Assembly (NCBI GenBank): GCA_025359825.1
Contig: JANYER010000272.1
Span: forward strand, 1 to 32,369
DNA from: Granulicella sp.
Lineage (GTDB): Bacteria > Acidobacteriota > Terriglobia > Terriglobales > Acidobacteriaceae
Direction: 5' to 3'
DNA length: 32,369 nt
Shown: in pieces, positions 26,262 to 32,369 of the stretch
How positions within the stretch are numbered: position 1 is the stretch's first letter
Layout of the letters: each line of letters begins with the position of its first letter
Notes under the pieces: model-generated
What the model was told of the DNA's origin: nothing
The model's database searches: none
What the model saw: only the letters and a program-made list of their open reading frames with translations
Translations under genes and position numbers: made by a program

Positions 26262-27467
26262 ATGCCTAATGGGATGGATGACGAGAACGCAAACAGCGAA
26301 GCGGCAGCCAGTCGCGAAGTCGATCTGCTCGTCATCGTGCTTGTGTTGCGTAGGGACTTGCCCCGTATTGTATTTTTTTCGATTATCGGCTTCGCAATAA
26401 TGCTGGTTGTGATGTTGATTACGAAGCCTGTTTTTTCTTCGACGGCAGTGTTGCTGGTGCCGCAGACAAATCCATCGGCGAGCTCACTGGCATTGCAATT
26501 GGCGACAGGTGGGCTGGACCTTACCGGGGGTGGGTATGAAATCTATCAAGACATTCTGCGCAGCCGCACAGTGGCGGACCATCTGGTCCAGCAGTACGAC
26601 CTGAAGAAGGTCTATGGTGCAAAGACCCTGATGGACACGCGCGCCGTACTGGCGAAGCGGACGTTGATCGACAGCGCGAAGGAAGGATTGGTCCGGGTCA
26701 CGGTTGAAGATGTGGATCCAAAGCGGGCCGCAGACCTGGCGAATAGCTACCTTTCCGAACTCGATACGACAAACCAAGGCCTGGCCATTACCTCAGCTGG
26801 GCAGCAGCGTGCGTACTTCGAACGGGAGATGATCAAGGAGAAGAATGCGCTGGCGGACGCCGAGGTAGAGCTTAAGCGAACCCAGGAGAAAACTGGTGTG
26901 CTGGTGCCACAGTCGCAGGCGATGGCAAACCTGAATTCCCTTGAGACGACCCGAGCACAGATACGACTTCGTGAGGTGCAGTTGGGTGCGCTGTTGCAAG
27001 GGGCAACCGAGCAGAATCCGGAGGTCATCCGGTTGCGCGCCGAGATCGCAGGACTGGGGCGTCAACTACAAAGGATGCAGACAGGCGGAGGCGGCAGCAT
27101 CAGTGGCTTGCCCACCTCGAAGACTCCAGAGATTGCTTTGGAGAGCCTGCGAAAAGCCCGCGAGGTAAAGTTTCACGAGATGCTGTTTGAAATGCTCGCG
27201 CGACAGTATGAAGGAGCCAAGCAAAGCGAGGCGAAGACAGTGTCCATGATTGAGGTGCTGGACCATGCGGTACCGGCGGAGCGAAAGAGCTGGCCTCCGC
27301 GGACGTTGTTTTGCCTGATTGGTCTGCTGGGCGGTGGGGTGATCGGAGTATGTGTAAGCCTGTTCCGAATATTTTTGCAGAATGTTCGCAGTAATCCTGA
27401 GAACCAAAAGCACTACCAGGCAATCGTCGCCGTGCGGCCTGCCCACTCACAACGGGCTGCTGAATAG
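26262..27467 (+). CDS. Wzz-type chain-length determinant without kinase domain
   Basis: A 401-residue inner-membrane protein. An acidic cytoplasmic tail precedes a first membrane helix (about 34-54, IVFFSIIGFAIMLVVML). A long periplasmic part with coiled-coil character follows (REMIKEKNALADAEVELKRT and onward). A second helix lies near the end (CLIGLLGGGVIGVCVSLF). No Walker motifs or Tyr tail are seen, so a BY-kinase would have to be separate. I prefer the ATG at 26262 with GGGG 9 bases upstream; the GTG at 26229 has no ribosome site. It follows the SLBB gene by 57 bases. It should set polymer length together with the export protein and the downstream polymerase or ligase. Confidence 0.83.
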   Translation: MPNGMDDENANSEAAASREVDLLVIVLVLRRDLPRIVFFSIIGFAIMLVVMLITKPVFSSTAVLLVPQTNPSASSLALQLATGGLDLTGGGYEIYQDILRSRTVADHLVQQYDLKKVYGAKTLMDTRAVLAKRTLIDSAKEGLVRVTVEDVDPKRAADLANSYLSELDTTNQGLAITSAGQQRAYFEREMIKEKNALADAEVELKRTQEKTGVLVPQSQAMANLNSLETTRAQIRLREVQLGALLQGATEQNPEVIRLRAEIAGLGRQLQRMQTGGGGSISGLPTSKTPEIALESLRKAREVKFHEMLFEMLARQYEGAKQSEAKTVSMIEVLDHAVPAERKSWPPRTLFCLIGLLGGGVIGVCVSLFRIFLQNVRSNPENQKHYQAIVAVRPAHSQRAAE

Positions 27468-27514
27468 ATGAGTGGTCTGGGGCAATACGAATGGTGTGCT
27501 GCGGAGGGCCTAGA

Positions 27515-28855
27515 ATGAGATGGGTCCATTGGGTCTTCACAGTGTGCCTATTGACGGCGTCGTTCGATATTTTCCTGGTCTTCACTCTGGGTGGAACGGT
27601 GCGAATCGCTCAGCTTTTGATGATTCCAGTGTGTGTCGCAGCGCTGGCGAAGGTCGCCCAACATGGCCGTGTGGACTGGCCGCGTGGAGGTGTCTGGCTG
27701 CTGGTGTGGTGTGGCTTTCAGGTATTGTTTTTGCCCGTCAGCATCGACCTGAGTTTCTCCATGCGGTATCTGCTGTTTCTGTTTATTACAGTTCTCTGCT
27801 TCTTTGCCGTGGTTCAGCTCTATGGCACCAGCCGATTTATTAAGCCCTTGATGATGTCCTATCTCGTCTCGTATGTCGCGATCGCATTCTTCGGCATATT
27901 TCAGTTGGTGACACCGGTTTTGCATCTTGGCAGCTATTTTGTGATGCAGTGGATTGTTCATGACCGGTTTGCTCGTATCAACGGGTTTAGTTATGAGCCC
28001 TCTTACTACGCAACCTATTTGATGACCGGGTGGATTATGCTGGTCGATCTTCGCTACTCCAAGGCCCAACTCACTGCCGGTCGTCGATGGAGATGGTTTA
28101 CGTTACTGGTGGGCCTTTCACTATTTCTTTCGACGAGCAAGTCCGCATGGATCTTCATGATGGTGGAGGGTGTTACACGGGGCTTTCCCATCTTGAAGCA
28201 ATGGGTGGGACAGATAGGGCGACGTTTCTTCTCGGGTCGGCTGGTGGTGCAGATCCCTCGTGCCCGCGTTGTCTTGCTGCTGGTGGTTTGGGCGGTGGGG
28301 TTGGGGCTGGGACTGCGCTCGTTGGGGCAGGCGATTAATCTCAATATTTTTCTAGCGGGTACTGGATTGAACCATACCGCTGCTCATTCCGTGAATGAAC
28401 GTCGCGACCGTTTTCTCGACACGGTAGTAGTGTTTGAGGAGCACCCGTTTATTGGCCGGAGTTTGGGTGGAGTTTCGAGCCGTATTTCGGAGCGTCATGG
28501 AGTTACAAATGACGGTAAGACCTATCTTGGCTTTCCGGTCATGATGGATGTGCTGGCTGCAAGTGGATTGATCGGAATCGTTCCATTCTTGCTGTTTCTA
28601 GGGACGAATACGATCGGTTTCTTGGGTCTAATACGGGAACGGTGGTCCGATGAACGTGCGAAATGGCTTCGTGCTCTGATTCGAGGGACGGTATTTTTGT
28701 GGTTGATCCTGAGCATTGATCAGAACGTGCTGCGAATTTATGTGTGGTTTCATATGTCTGTAGTTGCTGCTGTTGGTCTGCACCTAAGCTCAATCCGAGG
28801 ATTTTCTGGCAAAGGCAACTCTGCCGAAATGCAGACTGCGGCCCAGCGCAGTTGA
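27515..28855 (+). CDS. O-antigen ligase/polymerase-like membrane protein
   Basis: A 446-residue polytopic inner-membrane protein with about ten or more hydrophobic segments. A large periplasmic loop lies in the second half ([37 protein letters not shown]), typical of the Wzy_C/O-antigen ligase family. The [12 protein letters not shown] segment, with SKSAW after it, is also typical. The start is the ATG at 27515, since GGAGG (27503-27507) lies 7 bases before it; an ATG at 27491 lies upstream of that site. Whether it polymerises repeat units (Wzy) or ligates polymer to lipid (WaaL) cannot be told by sequence; next to Wzz and an export channel, Wzy is the simpler reading. Confidence 0.72.
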   Translation: MRWVHWVFTVCLLTASFDIFLVFTLGGTVRIAQLLMIPVCVAALAKVAQHGRVDWPRGGVWLLVWCGFQVLFLPVSIDLSFSMRYLLFLFITVLCFFAVVQLYGTSRFIKPLMMSYLVSYVAIAFFGIFQLVTPVLHLGSYFVMQWIVHDRFARINGFSYEPSYYATYLMTGWIMLVDLRYSKAQLTAGRRWRWFTLLVGLSLFLSTSKSAWIFMMVEGVTRGFPILKQWVGQIGRRFFSGRLVVQIPRARVVLLLVVWAVGLGLGLRSLGQAINLNIFLAGTGLNHTAAHSVNERRDRFLDTVVVFEEHPFIGRSLGGVSSRISERHGVTNDGKTYLGFPVMMDVLAASGLIGIVPFLLFLGTNTIGFLGLIRERWSDERAKWLRALIRGTVFLWLILSIDQNVLRIYVWFHMSVVAAVGLHLSSIRGFSGKGNSAEMQTAAQRS

Positions 28856-28907
28856 GTGGGCGATAATTGAATCTCCAGTGCGCAGGCACTGTGAACGAAA
28901 GGTAAGG

Positions 28908-30023
28908 ATGAAACACGGAATCTTGGTGACGGGTGGTGCTGGGTTTATTGGGTCGAACTTTGTGCTGGATTGGCTGGGTGCTGGATTGGGGCCGGTGGTG
29001 AATCTGGATGCCCTGACCTATGCTGGCAATCTGGAGAACCTGGCTTCGATGGAAGGCAATCCGGGACATACGTTTGTTCGTGGAGACATCGGCGACCTAG
29101 CCCTGGTACAGGGTTTGCTGGAGAAGCACCGGCCGTCGGCGATAGTGCACTTTGCGGCGGAGAGTCACGTTGACCGGTCGATTGTGGGGCCTGAGACTTT
29201 TCTGCGGACAAACATCGATGGCACGTTTACGATGTTGCAGGCGGCGCGCAAATACTACGACGGGTTGGAGGGAGCAGAGCGGGAGCGGTTCCGCTTTCTG
29301 CATGTCTCTACCGATGAGGTGTACGGGACGTTGTCTCCGACGGACCCGGCGTTCCACGAGGAGACACCCTATGCGCCGAACTCGCCATACGCTGCTTCGA
29401 AGGCTGCGAGCGACCACCTGGTCCGCGCTTGGCTGCATACCTATGGGCTGCCGACGATCATTACCAACTGCTCGAACAACTATGGTCCGTACCAGTTTCC
29501 AGAGAAGCTGATTCCGCTGATGATTGCGAATGCGCTGGCAGGCAAGGCGCTGCCGGTGTACGGTGACGGCCAACAGGTTCGCGACTGGTTGTACGTCGGC
29601 GACCATGCCAGTGCGTTGCGGGTAGTGCTGGCGAACGGACGCGTGGGCGAGACCTACAACGTCGGTGGAGGAAACCAGCGCACTAATCTTGAGGTGGTCA
29701 CGACGCTATGTGCTTTGCTCGATGAGCTGGTGCCGGAGTCGAAGTTCAAGCCGCACTTCCAACAGGTGAAGTACGTTACGGACCGTCCGGGACACGATCG
29801 CCGCTACGCGATCGATGCACGCAAGCTCGAAGGCGAGCTGAAGTGGAGCGCGCAGGAGAGCTTCGAGACCGGGCTGCGGAAGACGGTGCAATGGTATCTC
29901 TCCAATGCCGAATGGGTGTCGAATGTAACTAGCGGCGCGTACCAGCAGTGGGTGACGAAGAATTATGGAGATCGCACGGCTGTCGCAGGGACAGCAGCGG
30001 CTGGCACAGAGGGGGCACGATGA
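28908..30023 (+). CDS. rfbB: dTDP-glucose 4,6-dehydratase
   Basis: A 371-residue short-chain dehydrogenase that converts dTDP-glucose to dTDP-4-keto-6-deoxyglucose, the branch point of dTDP-deoxysugar synthesis. The NAD-binding motif GGAGFIG is at 9-15. The catalytic Thr135-Asp136-Glu137 (STDEVYG) and Tyr161/Lys165 (YAASK) are present, as are [17 protein letters not shown] and [12 protein letters not shown]. The start is the ATG at 28908 with AAAGG just upstream; the GTG at 28878 only adds a tail. The TGA overlaps the rfbA ATG in an ATGA, so the two are coupled. The C-terminus is slightly extended with an Ala/Gly tail. Confidence 0.95.
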   Translation: MKHGILVTGGAGFIGSNFVLDWLGAGLGPVVNLDALTYAGNLENLASMEGNPGHTFVRGDIGDLALVQGLLEKHRPSAIVHFAAESHVDRSIVGPETFLRTNIDGTFTMLQAARKYYDGLEGAERERFRFLHVSTDEVYGTLSPTDPAFHEETPYAPNSPYAASKAASDHLVRAWLHTYGLPTIITNCSNNYGPYQFPEKLIPLMIANALAGKALPVYGDGQQVRDWLYVGDHASALRVVLANGRVGETYNVGGGNQRTNLEVVTTLCALLDELVPESKFKPHFQQVKYVTDRPGHDRRYAIDARKLEGELKWSAQESFETGLRKTVQWYLSNAEWVSNVTSGAYQQWVTKNYGDRTAVAGTAAAGTEGAR

Positions 30024-30895
30024 AGGGAATTATTCTGGCTGGCGGATCGGGGACGCGTCTGCATCCGGTGACGCAGGCGGTGAGCAAGCAATTGCTGCCG
30101 GTGTATGACAAGCCGATGATCTATTATCCGCTGTCGGTGCTGATGCTGGCTGGGATTCGCGAGGTGTTGATCATCTCGACGCCGGAGGACACGCCGCGGT
30201 TCGAACAGCTCCTGGGCGACGGCACGAAGTGGGGCCTGTCGTTGATTTATGCGGTGCAGCCTTCGCCGGATGGGCTGGCGCAGGCTTTCATCATTGGAAA
30301 AGAGTTTCTTGCTGGTGAAGGGTGCTGCTTGGTGTTGGGCGACAACATCTTCTACGGACATGACTTTGCCAAGACGCTACGAACTGCGGCTGCAGGCGGT
30401 GACGGTGCGACGGTATTTGCGTATCCAGTGCTGGACCCAGAGCGCTACGGTGTGGTGGAGTTTGATGCAGACCGGAAGGCGATCTCAATTGAAGAGAAGC
30501 CGTTGAAGCCGAAGTCGCGCTATGCGGTGACAGGTGTCTATTTTTACGATGCGCAGGTGGTCTCTATCGCAGAGGGTTTAAAGCCCTCACCCCGTGGTGA
30601 GCTCGAGATTACGGATGTAAACAAGTGGTATCTGGAGCGTGGGCAACTGCGCACGGAGCTACTCGGCCGGGGAATTGCCTGGCTGGATACGGGCACGCAT
30701 GACTCGTTGCTGGAGGCGTCGATGTTCATCCAGACGATTGAGAAGCGGCAGGGGCTGAAAGTGGCGTGTCCGGAAGAGATTGCGTATCGGCTGGGATACA
30801 TCACCAGCGACGAGCTGAAGGCGCTGGCAGGCAAGATCGCGAAGAGTACTTATGGTCAGTACCTGCTGCGAGTTCTGGAAGAGACGGTCTACTAG
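30020..30895 (+). CDS. rfbA: Glucose-1-phosphate thymidylyltransferase
   Basis: A 291-residue nucleotidyltransferase, the usual RmlA length, making dTDP-glucose from glucose 1-phosphate and dTTP. The signature [11 protein letters not shown] (8-18) is followed by [24 protein letters not shown], the [17 protein letters not shown] segment and [13 protein letters not shown]. The start is the ATG at 30020, which overlaps the rfbB stop and has GAGGGGG about 5 bases upstream. Its TAG is shared in part with the next start (TAGTG). It acts before RfbB although encoded after it. Confidence 0.95.
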   Translation: MKGIILAGGSGTRLHPVTQAVSKQLLPVYDKPMIYYPLSVLMLAGIREVLIISTPEDTPRFEQLLGDGTKWGLSLIYAVQPSPDGLAQAFIIGKEFLAGEGCCLVLGDNIFYGHDFAKTLRTAAAGGDGATVFAYPVLDPERYGVVEFDADRKAISIEEKPLKPKSRYAVTGVYFYDAQVVSIAEGLKPSPRGELEITDVNKWYLERGQLRTELLGRGIAWLDTGTHDSLLEASMFIQTIEKRQGLKVACPEEIAYRLGYITSDELKALAGKIAKSTYGQYLLRVLEETVY

Positions 30896-31827
30896 TGAGC
30901 AGTGTCGTGACGGCTCGTGGAATCTTGTTGACTGGCAGCTCCGGTCAGGTAGGGGGTGAGTTACTGCGCACACTGCAGCCGTTGGGTGCGGTCACGGCTC
31001 CGGTGCGAGGGCAGGTTGACCTGGCAGATGTGGCTGGCGATTTTCGTTTGTTGCGAGAAACTATTCGGCAGGTTAGGCCACGATGGATTGTGAATCCGGC
31101 GGCATATACGGCGGTGGACAAGGCAGAGAGCGAGCCGGAGCTGGCCTATGCGGTGAATCGAGATGCAGTGCGGGTGATGGGTGAGGAGGCGCAGAAGATC
31201 GGCGCTGTGGTGCTCCACTTTTCTACGGACTACGTGTTCGATGGAACTGGCGCCAAGGCCTATGTGGAAAGCGACGCCACCGGGCCGGTGAGTGTGTATG
31301 GCGCAAGCAAGCTGGCGGGGGAACTAGCGCTGGTAGAGAGCGGCGCAGCGCATGCGATCTTTCGGACGAGCTGGGTGTACGGCGGGACGGGGAAGAACTT
31401 TCTGCTGACGATTTTGCGGCTGGCGCGAGAGAAAGAGAGTCTCAAAGTTGTGGCGGATCAGTATGGTGCTCCCACCTGGAGCCATGACCTGGCCGCGATG
31501 ACCGCAGCGGTGATGCAACGGTGCGAGACGGAGTCGGCAGACTCGTCACTGGAAGAAGCGATGCAAGGGTTTGGCGGTTTGTACCATGCGGCTGGCGCGG
31601 GAGAGACGACGTGGTTTGGATTCGCGGCGAAGGCCGTACGGCAGGTGCGCGAGCGTGAGCCGGAGTCGAAGTTGGCGGAGATCGCTGCGATTCCAACTTC
31701 GGAGTATCCCACGCCCGCGCGGCGGCCGGAGAACTCGCGCCTGAACTGCGATAGGCTGGAGAAACAGTTTGGGTGGAGGATGATGGATTGGCAGGAGTCG
31801 CTGCGGAGGGTATTGTCGGAGCTGTGA
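30895..31827 (+). CDS. rfbD: dTDP-4-dehydrorhamnose reductase
   Basis: A 310-residue SDR protein that reduces dTDP-4-keto-rhamnose to dTDP-L-rhamnose with NAD(P)H. The dinucleotide motif GSSGQVG is at 14-20, with STDYVFDG (Ser110-Thr111-Asp112) and Tyr135/Lys139 (YGASK) for catalysis. TSWVYG and the late PTSEYPTPARRPENSRL are diagnostic. The start GTG at 30895 overlaps the rfbA TAG by one base; GTG at 30907 is an alternative. rfbC, the epimerase needed for L-rhamnose, is not between rfbA and rfbD or elsewhere in the window, so either it is elsewhere or the 4-keto sugar takes another path. Confidence 0.93.
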   Translation: MSSVVTARGILLTGSSGQVGGELLRTLQPLGAVTAPVRGQVDLADVAGDFRLLRETIRQVRPRWIVNPAAYTAVDKAESEPELAYAVNRDAVRVMGEEAQKIGAVVLHFSTDYVFDGTGAKAYVESDATGPVSVYGASKLAGELALVESGAAHAIFRTSWVYGGTGKNFLLTILRLAREKESLKVVADQYGAPTWSHDLAAMTAAVMQRCETESADSSLEEAMQGFGGLYHAAGAGETTWFGFAAKAVRQVREREPESKLAEIAAIPTSEYPTPARRPENSRLNCDRLEKQFGWRMMDWQESLRRVLSEL

Positions 31828-32267
31828 GTACGCGACGGTTTGACCATATCGGGGTAGTCGTAGGGGAGCTGGCAACCGGGCGGGAGTTGCTACAGGCGAT
31901 GTTGGATGTGTCGTACTGGACCGAGGTCTTTGAGGACGCCGACATTGGGGTGCTGGTACAATTTGGCCGCAGCGAGACCGGGCCTTGCTATGAGCTGATC
32001 GCTCCGTTTGGCGAGGCAAGCCCTATCGCAGGGTCGTTGCGGGGGGGACGTAATGTTCTGAACCATGTTGCGTATCTGGTTGCAGATCTGGATGCGGAAG
32101 GTGCCCGAATGCTGGAGCAGGGCTGCATTGCCACGGGTGCGGCGCAGCCGGCGGTGGCCTATGGCCGACGGCGGGTACAGTTCTGGATGTCGCCGCTGCG
32201 TTTTATGGTGGAGTTGATCGAGGCGCCAGAGCATGAGCATGTCTACATCACGTTCGGAGAGGCATAA
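31824..32267 (+). CDS. VOC-superfamily protein, methylmalonyl-CoA epimerase-like
   Basis: A 147-residue protein with two beta-alpha-beta-beta-beta units of the glyoxalase/VOC fold. All four metal-ligand positions are filled: His8 (FDHIGVV), Glu57 (YELIAP), His81 (LNHVAYLV) and Glu130 (MVELIEAP). Of the VOC families, methylmalonyl-CoA epimerase has this arrangement, but the substrate could be another acyl group or sugar. The GTG start overlaps the rfbD stop (GTGA), with GGAG close upstream. Being locked into a dTDP-sugar operon ahead of an FkbH-like gene is unusual and suggests work on an acyl intermediate. No nearby acyl carrier protein is seen within the window. Confidence 0.75.
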   Translation: MSTRRFDHIGVVVGELATGRELLQAMLDVSYWTEVFEDADIGVLVQFGRSETGPCYELIAPFGEASPIAGSLRGGRNVLNHVAYLVADLDAEGARMLEQGCIATGAAQPAVAYGRRRVQFWMSPLRFMVELIEAPEHEHVYITFGEA

Positions 32268-32270
32268 GCC

Positions 32271-32369
32271 ATGTCGGTCGAGTTACATTGGTTGCCAGAG
32301 AACGAAGCGTGGCGGGAAGAGCTCGCGAGCCTGAATCGTGCAAGCGGAGATGGTTGGGCTGCGTTGCAG
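32271..32369 (+). CDS. 5' end of a gene resembling FkbH-type HAD-IIIC proteins (cut by window edge)
   Basis: Only 33 codons are present. The start (VELHWLPENEAWREELASLN) resembles the N-terminus of FkbH-type HAD-IIIC phosphatase-like proteins, which load a glyceryl unit onto an acyl carrier protein. GGAGAGG lies 8 bases before the ATG and the gene begins 3 bases after the VOC stop. The catalytic HAD motif lies beyond the edge, so the call is tentative. Confidence 0.4.
   Translation, partial: MSVELHWLPENEAWREELASLNRASGDGWAALQ

Noticed and set aside
1-32369. Mobile elements, CRISPR, tRNA or rRNA, toxin-antitoxin or phage defence genes
   Set aside because: I read for transposases, direct repeat arrays, tRNA-like folds and defence domains and found none; the window appears to be metabolic and cell-surface genes only.

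Overview
The window looks like chromosomal DNA of a soil acidobacterium (family Acidobacteriaceae, of the Granulicella/Edaphobacter/Terriglobus kind). This is an inference from gene content: a PQQ dehydrogenase with its own cytochrome c, a ThuA protein, duplicated trehalose routes, and a large SLBB-type polysaccharide exporter. Base composition is moderately GC-rich and codon use is even across the genes. I see no tRNA, rRNA, CRISPR array, insertion sequence or phage gene. I could not run database searches, so all family names rest on motifs and length.

Region 1 (1-7997, + strand) is periplasmic oxidation and sugar catabolism. After a strong terminator and a near-consensus promoter comes a tight four-gene operon: diheme cytochrome c, PQQ-dependent dehydrogenase, exported ThuA-domain protein, and a xylose-isomerase-like TIM-barrel protein. 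A 372-base gap with inverted repeats and a second strong promoter leads to xylB-xylA, the standard pair that takes D-xylose to xylulose 5-phosphate.

Region 2 (8217-23188) is a trehalose and glucan island. On the minus strand, treS overlaps a divergent GT-A-like glycosyltransferase by 4 bases, and a five-helix membrane protein related to the TM-helix part of MscS-like proteins follows. Divergently on the plus strand are treY and treZ. Converging on treZ, with overlapping stop codons, are a 1459-residue protein resembling cyclic beta-1,2-glucan synthase but lacking the C-terminal phosphorylase part, and an ABC exporter upstream of it. Together they read as an osmotic or desiccation response set: two routes to trehalose, a possible periplasmic glucan with its exporter, and a membrane-tension-type protein. 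A 19-base box is shared by the regions just upstream of treS and the membrane protein gene.

Region 3 (23189-32369, + strand) is the start of an exopolysaccharide or O-antigen locus: SLBB export protein, Wzz-type chain-length protein, O-antigen ligase/polymerase-like membrane protein, then a tightly coupled rfbB-rfbA-rfbD set, a VOC-fold protein, and the first 33 codons of a gene resembling FkbH-type HAD proteins. rfbC is not in the run. The VOC/FkbH-like pair hints that the locus also makes an unusual acyl or glyceryl modification.
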